This document shows, piece by piece, positions 52,405-61,280 of a DNA stretch of 64,000 nucleotides. The DNA is from Pseudomonadota bacterium (lineage in GTDB: Bacteria > Pseudomonadota > Gammaproteobacteria > JAKAQQ01). The notes under the pieces were generated by a model. That model saw only the letters and a program-made list of their open reading frames with translations. It searched no databases and was not told the DNA's origin. How positions within the stretch are numbered: the stretch's first letter is position 1; every line of letters begins with the position of its first letter. The position numbers were made by a program, and so were the translations under genes. Location of the stretch: NCBI GenBank assembly GCA_021798115.1, contig JAJZYM010000001.1, positions 108,421-172,420 of the forward strand. Direction: 5' to 3'.

Positions 52405-52943
52405 CCGGGAAGCTGACCGACTGGCGCCTCCGGCCCCTTACGGGAGCCGATTGCGCCCCCCTCCTTCGCCTCACGGCCGATCTCGATGCGTTCTTCTCGC
52501 CGGAGGAAGTCGCCGTCGCCGGGGAACTCATGACCGAGCGTCTGCTTCGCGGAACGGCCTCGGGCTACGAGTTTCTCGTCGCGGAACACGACCGAACTCC
52601 CGTCGCCTACACCTGCTACGGGGCCATCCCCGCGACCGAAGGCCGGTTCGATCTCTACTGGATCGTGGTTTCGCCGCGGTTGCGCGGGCAAGGTCTCGGT
52701 CGCGGACTCCTCCGGGCGACCGAAGAGGACATCCGCACGAGACTGGGGGGGCTCCGTCTTTATGCCCAGACATCTTCACGCGCGGCCTACGCAGACACCC
52801 ACGCTTTCTACCACGCGATGGGCTACCGGCTTGTGGCCACGCTCGAGGATTACTATCGGACGGGAGACGGTCAGCGCATCTATGTCCGTAACCTTGACCG
52901 GGCTCCGGATAGCCCCGCCGAATCCTCTTCCGGAGGAGTATAA
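52383..52943 (+). CDS. GNAT-family N-acetyltransferase
   Basis: A 186-residue GNAT enzyme: WRLRPLTGADCAPLLRL near residue 14, VAEHDRTPVAYTCYG near 66, acetyl-CoA site VVSPRLRGQGLGRGLL near 95 (R/Q-x-x-G-x-G/A type) and THAFYHAMGYRLVATLEDYY near 137. It is shorter than known beta-lysine acetyltransferase AblB, so the substrate is inferred only from kamA. GTG 52383 overlaps the previous gene by 22 bases; TTG 52401 (TTGA overlap) is equally possible. Its TAA stop lies inside the rpsU -10 element. Confidence 0.75.
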   Translation: MHGKRLLTGKLTDWRLRPLTGADCAPLLRLTADLDAFFSPEEVAVAGELMTERLLRGTASGYEFLVAEHDRTPVAYTCYGAIPATEGRFDLYWIVVSPRLRGQGLGRGLLRATEEDIRTRLGGLRLYAQTSSRAAYADTHAFYHAMGYRLVATLEDYYRTGDGQRIYVRNLDRAPDSPAESSSGGV

Positions 52944-52944
52944 T
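52939..52944 (+). promoter_or_regulatory. -10 element of the rpsU-yqeY-dnaG operon
   Basis: A perfect TATAAT, 45 bases before the rpsU ATG and overlapping the stop codon of the upstream acetyltransferase gene. No clear -35 at the right distance. Confidence 0.5.
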
Positions 52945-52988
52945 CTCCCGTTCCCGTCCCGACGCCCCAAGGGAGGCCGCCTCGCATC

Positions 52989-53204
52989 ATGCCCATCGTA
53001 CGTGTCAAGGACAACGAAAGCTTCGACGCCGCTCTCCGGCGCTTCAAACGAACCTGTGAAAAAGCCGGTGTGCTCACCGAGATTCGCCGCCGGGAGTACT
53101 ACGAGAAGCCCACACAGGAGCGCAAACGCGAACGGGCCGCGGCCATCAAGCGGCACACCAAGAAAATGGCGCGGGACAACACCCGCATGAGCCGCAACTA
53201 CTGA
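52989..53204 (+). CDS. rpsU: 30S ribosomal protein S21
   Basis: A 71-residue S21: [38 protein letters not shown] and a basic C-terminus. It binds near the 3' end of 16S rRNA and helps start translation. As in other gammaproteobacteria it opens the macromolecular-synthesis operon, here followed by yqeY and dnaG. Confidence 0.97.
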   Translation: MPIVRVKDNESFDAALRRFKRTCEKAGVLTEIRRREYYEKPTQERKRERAAAIKRHTKKMARDNTRMSRNY

Positions 53205-53212
53205 CACAGTCG

Positions 53213-53659
53213 ATGACGCTCAAGGAGCGACTCGCTGCGGAGACCACGGCTGCGCTCAAGGCCGGCCGCAAGGACGAGGTCGGCCAGCTGCGCTACATCG
53301 CCGCCGCCATCAAGCAACGCGAAGTCGACGAGCGACGCACGCTCGAAGACGGCGATGTCGTGGCGGTCCTCGGCAAGCTTCTCAAGCAGCACGAGGAATC
53401 GCTGGCCCAATTCCGTGCGGCCGGCCGCGCGGAGCTCGTCCAACGCGAAGAGGAAGAAATCCGCCTCTTGCGTCGCTATCTGCCGGACCCGCTCACGGAC
53501 GACGAGATCACCCGTCTCGTTGAGGAGACGATCAGCGCCCTCGGGGGAATCGGGACAGCCCGGATGGGCGATGTCATGAGCGCTCTGCGCGGCAAACTGG
53601 CCGGGCGCGCCGACCTGCGTGAGGTCAGCGTCCGCGTCAAGACCCGTCTCGGCGCCTAA
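53213..53659 (+). CDS. GatB/YqeY domain-containing protein
   Basis: A 148-residue YqeY-family protein, helical throughout: LKERLAAETTAALKAGRKDEVGQLRYIAAAIKQREVD (residues 3-40), LLRRYLPDPLTDDEITRLVEETI near 85-105 and GDVMSALRGKLAGRADLREVSVRVK near 123. It resembles the tail of GatB and may contact tRNA, but its role is unproven. It lies eight bases after rpsU, a conserved neighbourhood. Confidence 0.9.
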   Translation: MTLKERLAAETTAALKAGRKDEVGQLRYIAAAIKQREVDERRTLEDGDVVAVLGKLLKQHEESLAQFRAAGRAELVQREEEEIRLLRRYLPDPLTDDEITRLVEETISALGGIGTARMGDVMSALRGKLAGRADLREVSVRVKTRLGA

Positions 53660-53682
53660 CCCCACCCCGGCGGCAGGACGCC

Positions 53683-55314
53683 GTGTCCCCACCCATTCCC
53701 CAGGACTACATCGACGATCTCCTGGCCCGCAGTGACCTCGTCGCTCTCGTGGGGGCACGTGTCGAACTCCGACGAAGCGGGCACGAGTACATCGGCCGCT
53801 GTCCCTTCCACGAGGAACGCACCCCCTCTTTCACGGTGAGCCCACAGAAAGGGTTCTACCATTGCTTCGGCTGCGGGGCTCACGGTTCGGCGCTGGGGTT
53901 CCTCATGGCGTTCGAACGGCTCGAGTTCCCCGAAGCCGTCCGCCGCCTGGCCGAAATGACAGGGGCTCCCCCCCCGCCGGGAGGAGCCGCGACCTCGCCG
54001 AAATACCAGCCTCTCTATGATCTCTTGGACGAGGCCGCGTCACTTTACCGCCGTGCACTCGCCGACAGTCCGCTCGCCCTGGCTTATCTACGGCGCCGCG
54101 GCGTCCGGAGCGAAACCACCGCGCGGTACGCGCTCGGCTACGCCCCCACGACAGGAGCCCTCGGACCACTCCTGACCGATACGGGGCCTCGCTTGCGCCT
54201 TCTCGAGGAGGCCGGCCTCATCCGCCGCCGTGGCCGAGAAACAATCGATCTCTTCCGGCACCGTCTCCTCTTCCCGATCCGGGACACACGGGGGCGAACC
54301 GTCGGCTTCGGCGGGCGGGCCCTCGATCCTGATCAAAAACCCAAGTACCTCAATTCCCCCGAAGGTCTGCTCTTTCACAAAGGTCGTCTTCTCTACGGCG
54401 AGCACGAGGCGCGCCTTGCCCCACGCCAGGCGGGTCCTCTCGTCGTCGTCGAAGGCTACATGGACGTCCTCGCCCTCGCCCAGGCCGGGTTCGATCCTGT
54501 GGTGGCCTGCCTTGGGACGGCACTCACCGACATCCAAGCCGAACGGCTTTTCCGTATTGATCCCCGTGTCGTCTTCTGCTTCGACGGTGACGAGGCCGGA
54601 CGACGGGCGGCGGGCCGCAGCCTCGAAAAACTCTTGCCCCTCTACCGGCCCGAATGGCGTCCGGCCTATCTCGAGTTGCCCGAGGGGGAAGATCCCGACA
54701 CGCTCCTTGCGGGAGAAGGTGCGGAAGGCTTTGCCCGCCGCCTCGAGAGCGCTCTGCCTCTGAGTGATTTCTTCTTTGTTCACCTCGAACGATGCTGTGG
54801 ACCCCTCACCACCATCGAGGCGCGGGCCCGCTACGCCTCTGAAGCGCGACGGCTTCTGGCGAATGTCCGGGATCCGGTCTTTCGCGACCTGCTCGGCCAG
54901 GAATTGGGCAAGAAACTCGGCCTCACGCGCCCCCCACCATCTTCCGGTCCACGGCAAACGACGCGTCCAGGACGCCCTCCTGCCCCCGACGCCATGCGCC
55001 GCCTCCTTCACCTACTCGTCCACCATCCCGAGCTCGCGGGCGAGCTCCCGCAAGAAGACGAGCTCGCATCTTGGACGTTCCGCGGAACGGAATTTCTCAA
55101 GCTCCTTCGCCGCCTGCTCCACGAGCAGGAAGATCCCCCGACGACAGGCGAAATTCTTTCACATTTCCCACCCGGCAGTCGTGAGCGCACCTTCCTCAAT
55201 CGCCTTGAGGCTCAAGAGCCCCTCCTCCCCCCGGACAACGTCCGACTCGAGATCAAGGCCACGGTCGAGCTTCTCCGCCGACGGCACAACCGGGCCGCCA
55301 AATCGCAACGGTAA
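53683..55314 (+). CDS. dnaG: DNA primase
   Basis: A 543-residue DnaG that makes RNA primers for replication. Zinc finger CPFHEERTPSF...CFGCGAHG near residues 40-68, RNA polymerase domain with FPIRDTRGRTVGFGGRALD near 205, TOPRIM acidic residues in VVVEGYMDVLALAQAGFDPVVA near 250 and FCFDGDEAGRRAA near 305, and a C-terminal helical DnaB-binding region. It is somewhat shorter than E. coli DnaG. GTG 53683 is the start. rpoD, the usual next gene, is about 4 kb further on. Confidence 0.95.
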   Translation: MSPPIPQDYIDDLLARSDLVALVGARVELRRSGHEYIGRCPFHEERTPSFTVSPQKGFYHCFGCGAHGSALGFLMAFERLEFPEAVRRLAEMTGAPPPPGGAATSPKYQPLYDLLDEAASLYRRALADSPLALAYLRRRGVRSETTARYALGYAPTTGALGPLLTDTGPRLRLLEEAGLIRRRGRETIDLFRHRLLFPIRDTRGRTVGFGGRALDPDQKPKYLNSPEGLLFHKGRLLYGEHEARLAPRQAGPLVVVEGYMDVLALAQAGFDPVVACLGTALTDIQAERLFRIDPRVVFCFDGDEAGRRAAGRSLEKLLPLYRPEWRPAYLELPEGEDPDTLLAGEGAEGFARRLESALPLSDFFFVHLERCCGPLTTIEARARYASEARRLLANVRDPVFRDLLGQELGKKLGLTRPPPSSGPRQTTRPGRPPAPDAMRRLLHLLVHHPELAGELPQEDELASWTFRGTEFLKLLRRLLHEQEDPPTTGEILSHFPPGSRERTFLNRLEAQEPLLPPDNVRLEIKATVELLRRRHNRAAKSQR

Positions 55315-55328
55315 AGCAATGAAGGGTC

Positions 55329-55616
55329 ATGACCAGGACAGGAGCAGGAATGCGCCGTCTCTTCCTCTACCGCGGTGTGTCCTACGGATTCGCGGGCGGA
55401 CTCGGGCCCTGGATTCTCGTGTTCCTCGCGGGCCTCGGCGTCGCGGGCCCCTGGCCCGCTCCGGCCGCCTCTACGACGACGCCTTCCGTCCCGCGAGGGG
55501 CCCGCGGTTGGCCCTACGCCGCCGTTCTCTTACTCCGATGCGCCCTCCTCCTCGGCTGGCTCGGAGCGGCGCACGCGGTCCGCTCTAAACTCCGTCACCT
55601 CGCAAAACTTCTCTGA
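55329..55616 (+). CDS. Possible small membrane protein after dnaG
   Basis: A 95-residue frame with two membrane segments (GPWILVFLAGLGVAG and YAAVLLLRCALLLGWLGAA) and a basic C-terminus (VRSKLRHLAKLL). It begins 14 bases after the dnaG stop. No family recognised and no strong ribosome site, so it is moderately likely to be real. Confidence 0.4.
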   Translation: MTRTGAGMRRLFLYRGVSYGFAGGLGPWILVFLAGLGVAGPWPAPAASTTTPSVPRGARGWPYAAVLLLRCALLLGWLGAAHAVRSKLRHLAKLL

Positions 55617-55788
55617 CGGCCATCACGCCACATCTCCTCGACCACCCAACGGGGAGACCCCCCCTCTCTCCCACCCACACCGTCCACGTGTCCCGGACGT
55701 ATCCCGCGCGGGACTCAAAATCGAACGGGACGGGCCCGCGGACCCCGAGATCCGTCCCCGTCGAACGGAGCACGAGCAAACCTCACCC

Positions 55789-56997
55789 TCAGCCGTGCGA
55801 GACGCCGACTGTGATCACGACATCACCATTCTTTCCGTTTTGAGCCACCGAGTCCTCGATCTGTCCTCCACGACCGCCGGCTATCATGCCAGCCCCTGGT
55901 CGAACCACGGTCGGGTTGAGGGCCGCCCCACCCCGTCCTCCACCACAGGGACCGCTCTCCCCGTACGGATGTCTCCACGTCCCGGAAGGAGTACCCTCTC
56001 CGATGAAGCCCCCGCCGGCTCCCCCGTGTTCATAGCAGCTCTCGCCACCGAGGGTCCCAGAGCCGCCCCCGCCCCCGTAGGCCCCGCTGCCACCCATACC
56101 CCCAGGCTGATCCCAGGCACAGGCGGCCCCGCCGCCCCCGCCCCCACCGTAGCGGCCTCCCGATCCTCCCGCACCTCCGCAGCGTTCACCGCCCGGGCCC
56201 CCCGACCCGCCGTAGCCGAATCCTCCCTGCCCCGGTCTGTCCCCCGAAGCTCCTCCGCCACCCCCTCCGACGAAGATGGTGAGGGCCTCACCGCCGTAGA
56301 GGCAATGCGGACGACAGTCGGCCCACGCTCGACGACCGGAGACGACGGAGAAAAAAACCGGCGGGATGATCTCGGCAGCACTCCCCCCGTTGCCTCCGAC
56401 ACCGCCGGCGATGTCGTCACCGAAAAGACCTCCGCCTCCACCTCCGCCTCCGGGAGCCATGACGAGGGGCGAGCCCGCCGCCAAGACGGCCGAGGCTCCT
56501 CCACCTCCCCCGCCTGCGCCAAAGCACTTGGATTCGCTCTCGCAGGTGTAGGCTCTACCCACTCCCGGCGCCCGTACCCACCCCGAGTTGCCTCCTCCGC
56601 CCGACCCCCCGTACGCCGCGATCTCGATGAAACCGGCCGCGGGTGGAACGACCCATTTGTAGACGCCCGGCTTGTTCCAGCTCTTGAGAGAACCGGATCC
56701 GGAAAATGGGTTGGGAGAGGCGCCCGGTACCGGCGGCATGTGGGCTTCCAGGGCCTTGAGACGGGCCATGTCACGAGCAATCTTGGCCTGGTCGCCGGCG
56801 ATCTTGGTCTGGATCGTGGAGAGGGACGTGGCGGGACCCGCTCCCGAGACGGACGGGGTCGTCTGGGCTCGGGCCTGACGACCGTTTCCACAGGCAGCGA
56901 CAGCAAGGACAAGACCGCTCAGAAGCAGCAGCGAGAAAAAGCGACGGGTGTCGCCCCCAGTGGCGGTCAACCCCGTTCTCCCCGGCAACTTGAACAC
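55789..56997 (-). CDS. Glycine-rich lipoprotein
   Basis: A 402-residue exported protein. Membrane segment LLLLSGLVLAVAAC ends in a lipobox (Cys near residue 36). A short coiled coil follows (TIQTKIAGDQAKIARDMARLKALE, near 60-84). Then comes a beta-strand lead-in (YKWVVPPAAGFIEIAAYGG near 113) and about 250 residues of poly-Gly runs with scattered Cys, ending in GDVVITVGV. This matches the general glycine-rich domain seen in phage tail tips, surface proteins and the ALK/LTK receptor region. Start is GTG 56997. It is antisense to the dnaG-rpoD direction. Confidence 0.7.
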   Translation of the reverse strand: MFKLPGRTGLTATGGDTRRFFSLLLLSGLVLAVAACGNGRQARAQTTPSVSGAGPATSLSTIQTKIAGDQAKIARDMARLKALEAHMPPVPGASPNPFSGSGSLKSWNKPGVYKWVVPPAAGFIEIAAYGGSGGGGNSGWVRAPGVGRAYTCESESKCFGAGGGGGGASAVLAAGSPLVMAPGGGGGGGGLFGDDIAGGVGGNGGSAAEIIPPVFFSVVSGRRAWADCRPHCLYGGEALTIFVGGGGGGASGDRPGQGGFGYGGSGGPGGERCGGAGGSGGRYGGGGGGGAACAWDQPGGMGGSGAYGGGGGSGTLGGESCYEHGGAGGGFIGEGTPSGTWRHPYGESGPCGGGRGGAALNPTVVRPGAGMIAGGRGGQIEDSVAQNGKNGDVVITVGVSHG

Positions 56998-57540
56998 GTT
57001 GGGTTCTCCATTTTCAGAACATCAAGTCAAAGGCGGAGCGAGCTTGATGACAAGCGTCCGCCCCGTCAGTAGAGTACAGGGGCTTTCGCCCAGATTGCAA
57101 ACCCCGGATCTCGCGCCATCGCGAGGAGAGAGGAGCCCCAGCACGATGTGCCCGGGTGCTCTCGCGGACCGAGAAACGTTGCCATCAGATCGCGTGGCAC
57201 GTCTGACCGGAGGCCCGGACTTGCCGTACTCGAAGGAGCCGGCCGACATGTCGGATGTGATGCGGAAGAGTCGCCATGGTCCGCGCCTCATGATCCATGG
57301 ATGCGGAGGCACAGCCGAGGAGCCAACACTGGCCACAAGCGCTCACCTCCGAGTTTGACTCACCAACACCCTCGTGCACAAGCGGCAGCACGTACAGGGC
57401 GCGGGGCGAATTCGGTGCCTTTCAGCCTTGCGACCGCTCTAACGCATCGTGGACGTGTTGCAACCGACGAGGGACCACAAGCTAGCGAGGCTCCCCGTAC
57501 CCTGTATGACACACTTGGAATTCTCCCCCGAGACGAGACC
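56998..57540. other. Non-coding or decayed stretch
   Basis: About 540 bases with no supportable gene; frames are short and of mixed composition. It contains whatever promoter serves the glycine-rich lipoprotein on the minus strand. Confidence 0.4.
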
Positions 57541-57780
57541 ATGAGCCCTGATCGACCGTACACTTGCCCGAAACGCGTCCTGCTCGTGGTAAGCGGTCTC
57601 AACCCCGCAAGTGGTGACCGAGACCTCTACGCGCACATCCGCCAACGGTCCTCTTTCGTGCCGACGGGGAGATGCCTGAATAATCAGCCGAATCATGACA
57701 GGGGAATCAGGGAATGATGCCGCAATGTTGCACGTCAGAACTGACACCGCTGACCAAAATCATGTCCCGCACGCTCAACA
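57541..57780 (+). pseudogene. Remnant resembling a CRISPR-associated ring nuclease (Cas_NE0113 family)
   Basis: From ATG 57541 the frame reads KRVLLVVSGLNP. A one-base shift gives PQVVTET, and shifting back gives LYAHIRQRSSFVPT. Put together these match the N-terminus expected of the Cas_NE0113/Csx-type ring nucleases (RILLxVTGLSPQVVTETLYAL, then FVPTEIH). Further on, VRTDTADQN (near 57740) resembles the DIRTxxDNE motif of that family. At least two single-base indels and stops are present, so it is dead. No cas gene or CRISPR array is visible nearby. Confidence 0.45.
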
Positions 57781-57921
57781 GGCATCCGCGGAGTATCTTG
57801 AATGCGACCCGCTCCGCGGCTCACTACAGCGGAGTTGGGCACATCCAGGGACGCCCACCCAATGCCCTCGCGTGAACCCGCTTCTGTACCGACAGATACG
57901 TCGCGTGCCCGCGGGCGTGGA

Positions 57922-58122
57922 TCAGTCTTTCTCGATGAGCGACGAAAGAGCGTCTCCGTGGCTCATGACCTGACCCTTGACGTTGACGGTCAGGTCGGTT
58001 TCCGGCTTGTAGTCTCCGACCAGCTGGCCGCGAACGTTTCTGGCGCTTTTGTGGCCGTCGTCATGGGTGTCGATATGGCCCTGGAGTTGCCCCCGGACAT
58101 TTTTGATGTATTCGCGTTTCAT
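57922..58122 (-). CDS. Small protein with three NVRGQL-type repeats
   Basis: A 66-residue protein: after MKREYIK come three related units starting NVRGQLQG, NVRGQLVGDY and NVKGQVMS, about 20 residues apart. AGGAGG stands 7 bases before ATG 58122, a strong ribosome site, and a TATACT (58153-58158, minus strand) may be its -10. I recall similar tiny repeat proteins of unknown function in other proteobacteria. The intact frame and good ribosome site contrast with the decayed surroundings. Confidence 0.65.
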   Translation of the reverse strand: MKREYIKNVRGQLQGHIDTHDDGHKSARNVRGQLVGDYKPETDLTVNVKGQVMSHGDALSSLIEKD

Positions 58123-58800
58123 GGCAGGCCTCCTGTTTCAGGATGCATTCGTAGTATAGGACCATGCGCGACGGTCTGCGTCGCATGAGGTTTCATCCCG
58201 CTCCGTGGAGCAACCCTAAAATTTGCTGACGTGAAACGCAGGTTGGTTGAGCCCGAATAGGGATTCAGTTCTCGAATCCCCATCAACGGGCCTGATACCG
58301 CAGGATTGAATCCAACAGACCCCTGGAGGTGATGAGCGCGCAACCTCCCACGATGTTTTGTGCCGTGGAGCGATTCTTGAATTTGCATGCGTTACGAATT
58401 CAGGATCAACGTGAATCAGCTGCTCATTTGCTAAAGTGGCCAGCCGTCCATCGAGACATGGAAATAGAGAGTCGATCATGAGCGCGTCCGTACCTTCATC
58501 ACGGCATGACACGGCCTGACAATCACTCTGGCGACAGGCCACAAACTCTCTCCGCAAGTCAGACCTTTCTTCTCGACAACGTGCTTCTCAGGGAACCCCT
58601 ACGTCCGGACCACATCAAGCCGCGGTTTCTCGGACAATTGGAGGGCATGCCCCGGACTCCATCTCCTCAACATCCAACCTCTCCGTGTCGCACGGACCCA
58701 GCGGAGGCAGCCATCAAGGGCCGGCACCGTTACGCCAGGATCTATCCGGCGCCCCGACGCCGACACACTCCTGGCCGTGAGTCGCCACGCCTTGGCGAAC
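58123..58800. other. Decayed intergenic DNA
   Basis: About 680 bases with short, inconsistent frames. Part of this may be the lost 5' end of the transposase that follows, but I could not align it. Confidence 0.35.
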
Positions 58801-58867
58801 CGTCACCGTGTCGATCTCATCCTCGCCGGGAAGCCGCCGATTCAGACCCCGCGGCTGCGCCTCCACG

Positions 58868-59228
58868 GAGATTGTGCCCGACGGTTCCAAAGCCACACTG
58901 CAAGCCCTGAACCGCGGCCATGTTGGCCTGGACAGTGTGATCGACTCATACGCTTGGCGGCCGACAATGGCTTGGGGGAGATCGGCTACGGCAAGCCTTT
59001 CCGTGTGTATCACAACAAGGATGAGTTCGGCCGTGGACACGCCTCCATGAACGGGATCGAGGGCTCCCGGGGATTCGCCGAACCGGGCTGGCACGGTCTC
59101 GTGGCCTGAACAAGCCTGCGTTCCACCGCCTCTGAATCAGAGTGTAGGGTTCGGATCAACGATCACCGGCAAAGCCTGTATCAGCTTCTGCTGAAGTTGT
59201 ACCGGGACAGACCGCTGTTCGGTTCATG
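58868..59228 (+). pseudogene. Broken IS1595-family transposase
   Basis: Three pieces in changing frames match the C-terminal half of IS1595-family DDE transposases. TEIVPDGSKATLQALNRGHV and GLDSVIDSYAWR (from 58868) are in one frame. GYGKPFRVYHNKDEFGRGHASMNGIEG follows in another frame (58990-59070; key residues NKDEF and the MNGIEG motif). FHRL...VRINDHRQSLYQLLLKLYRDRPL runs from about 59122 to the stop, interrupted by two stop codons. Frameshifts and stops mean it is inactive. Terminal repeats were not found. Confidence 0.7.
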
Positions 59229-59284
59229 ACCCTAAACAAAATCAATAATATAAAGTGACTCTTCTGATGCTGAAGAGTAGGATC

Positions 59285-59315
59285 TTGTGCAATCTACCAT
59301 GAATGGCCATATAAT
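59285..59315 (+). promoter_or_regulatory. Candidate rpoD promoter
   Basis: TTGTGC at 59285-59290 and a perfect TATAAT at 59310-59315 (19-base spacer), in an AT-rich patch 85 bases before the rpoD ATG. With dnaG 4 kb away, rpoD needs its own promoter. Confidence 0.45.
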
Positions 59316-59399
59316 TTGAGGTTCAGTTTTCTTTTCTGACCCTCCCAGCCGCAGCGAGCGATTGAGCTGGCGATTCAGCCGGGAGGCGAGGTTCACTCC

Positions 59400-61274
59400 A
59401 TGAGCGATGACCGCAACACCCATCTTCTCCATCTCATCGCCAAAGGACGAGAGCAGGGGTATCTGACGTTCTCGGATATCAACGACTATCTCCCGAGCGA
59501 GGTCAGCGACCCCGAGCAGTTCGACGAAATCATCAGCGTCATCACGGAGATGGGGATTCCGGTCCACGAGACGGCCCCCGAGGATGAAACCCTGATCCTC
59601 AATTCGGGCTTCTCGATCCCGACCGACGAAGAAGTGGTCGAAGAGGCGGCCGCCACTCTGGCCAGCGTCGAGGCCGATTTCGGGCGCACAACCGACCCGG
59701 TACGCATGTACATGCGCGAGATGGGGCAAGTCGACCTCCTGACGCGCGAAGGTGAGATCCGGATCGCCAAACGGATTGAGGAAGGCCTCAACAAAATGTA
59801 CGTCGCACTCAGTACGTTTCCCGGCGCCCTCGCGCGGCTGCTGGCAGAGTACGAACGGGTCGGCAGCGGAGAACTCAAGCTGACCGAAGTCATCCTCGGG
59901 TTCCGCGACCCCAACACGGGCGTGAGCGTCGAGGCCAACGGACAGCCGACCCTGGCGCGGAGCACGACGGCGAACGCGGACGTGAAGGACGCGGCCGAAG
60001 CGAGCGGCGGCGAAGACGACGACCTCGAGGTCGACGACGAGGGCTCCGCTCCGGGGGAGACCGGACCAGACGCCGAAGCCGTCGCCGCACGCATGCGTGC
60101 GTTACATCGCTCCTACCAGCGGGCCATGCGGGCGCTGGCCAAGACGCCGGGGAAGATGCAGGCGTTCCGGGCCCTCAAGTCCGCGGCCGAGACCATGCGG
60201 ACGCTGCGTCTCGCACCGCGTGCCCAGGAACTTCTCACCCGTGAACTCCTTCAGACCATCGAGGAGATCCGGCGGATCGAACGGGCCGTTCACGAAATTT
60301 GCGTCGTTCGCGCGGGCATGCCACGCGAGGATTTTCTTCGCACCTTCCCACCTTCGTGCACCGATCCCCACTGGCTCGATCGTCACATCCGCGCCAAGCG
60401 CAAGTGGTCTTCAGCTCTGCGCGCCGGACGAAACGACGTGGTTGCACTTCAAGCCCGTCTCTCCGAGATCGAGGCGCTTCATCACCTCACGATCGCCGAC
60501 ATCAAGGAAATTCACCGTCAGCTCCTGCGCGGAGAGAGCCAGGCAAGGCGGGCCAAGAAAGAGATGGTTGAGGCCAACCTACGTCTCGTCATTTCCATCG
60601 CCAAAAAATACACGAACCGCGGTCTTCAGTTCCTGGATCTCATCCAGGAAGGGAACATCGGTCTCATGAAGGCTGTCGACAAGTTCGAGTACCGACGCGG
60701 CTACAAGTTCTCGACCTACGCCACGTGGTGGATTCGTCAAGCCATCACCCGCTCGATCGCCGACCAGGCGCGGACGATCCGCATCCCGGTTCATATGATT
60801 GAAACGATCAACAAACTCAACAGTGTCTCCCGCCAGCTTCTTCAGGAACTCGGACGCGAGCCCACGGCCTCGGAAGTCGCGGCGCGCATGGAGATGCCGG
60901 AAGACAAGGTGCGCAAGGTCATGCGTATCGCCAAGGAGCCGGTGTCGATGGAAAACCCCGTCGGCGAGGACGAGGATTCCCATATCGGTGACTTTCTTGT
61001 CGACGAGGCGAGTGTGAGCCCGGTCGAATCGACGACCTCGGAAAGCCTCACCACCACCACGCAGGACGTCCTCAATTCCCTCTCGCCCCGCGAGGCGAAA
61101 GTCGTCCGCATGCGCTTCGGCATCGGGATGAGCACCGAACACACCTTGGAAGAGGTCGGCAAGGAGTTCGAGGTCACCCGGGAACGAATCCGGCAGATCG
61201 AGTCGAAAGCCCTGCGCAAGCTCCGCCACCCCTCCCGGGCCGAGCGTCTGAAAAGTTTCCTCGACGAGAGCTGA
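59400..61274 (+). CDS. rpoD: RNA polymerase primary sigma factor RpoD (sigma70)
   Basis: A 624-residue housekeeping sigma. Region 1.1 spans residues 1-80, region 1.2 has [22 protein letters not shown] near 100, and an acidic non-conserved insert lies at 180-230 ([13 protein letters not shown]). Region 2 is [42 protein letters not shown] ([12 protein letters not shown] near 397) with the -10-recognising [10 protein letters not shown] near 440. Region 4 is [22 protein letters not shown] near 590. It directs transcription of most genes. GGGAGGCGAGG precedes the ATG. Confidence 0.97.
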   Translation: MSDDRNTHLLHLIAKGREQGYLTFSDINDYLPSEVSDPEQFDEIISVITEMGIPVHETAPEDETLILNSGFSIPTDEEVVEEAAATLASVEADFGRTTDPVRMYMREMGQVDLLTREGEIRIAKRIEEGLNKMYVALSTFPGALARLLAEYERVGSGELKLTEVILGFRDPNTGVSVEANGQPTLARSTTANADVKDAAEASGGEDDDLEVDDEGSAPGETGPDAEAVAARMRALHRSYQRAMRALAKTPGKMQAFRALKSAAETMRTLRLAPRAQELLTRELLQTIEEIRRIERAVHEICVVRAGMPREDFLRTFPPSCTDPHWLDRHIRAKRKWSSALRAGRNDVVALQARLSEIEALHHLTIADIKEIHRQLLRGESQARRAKKEMVEANLRLVISIAKKYTNRGLQFLDLIQEGNIGLMKAVDKFEYRRGYKFSTYATWWIRQAITRSIADQARTIRIPVHMIETINKLNSVSRQLLQELGREPTASEVAARMEMPEDKVRKVMRIAKEPVSMENPVGEDEDSHIGDFLVDEASVSPVESTTSESLTTTTQDVLNSLSPREAKVVRMRFGIGMSTEHTLEEVGKEFEVTRERIRQIESKALRKLRHPSRAERLKSFLDES

Positions 61275-61280
61275 AACCGC

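Noticed and set aside
57148-57540. Upstream part of the open frame that contains the ring-nuclease remnant
   Set aside because: Residues before the internal Met at 57541 show no resemblance to the family and look random.
56998-59230. CRISPR array near the ring-nuclease remnant
   Set aside because: No regularly spaced direct repeats were seen in this region.
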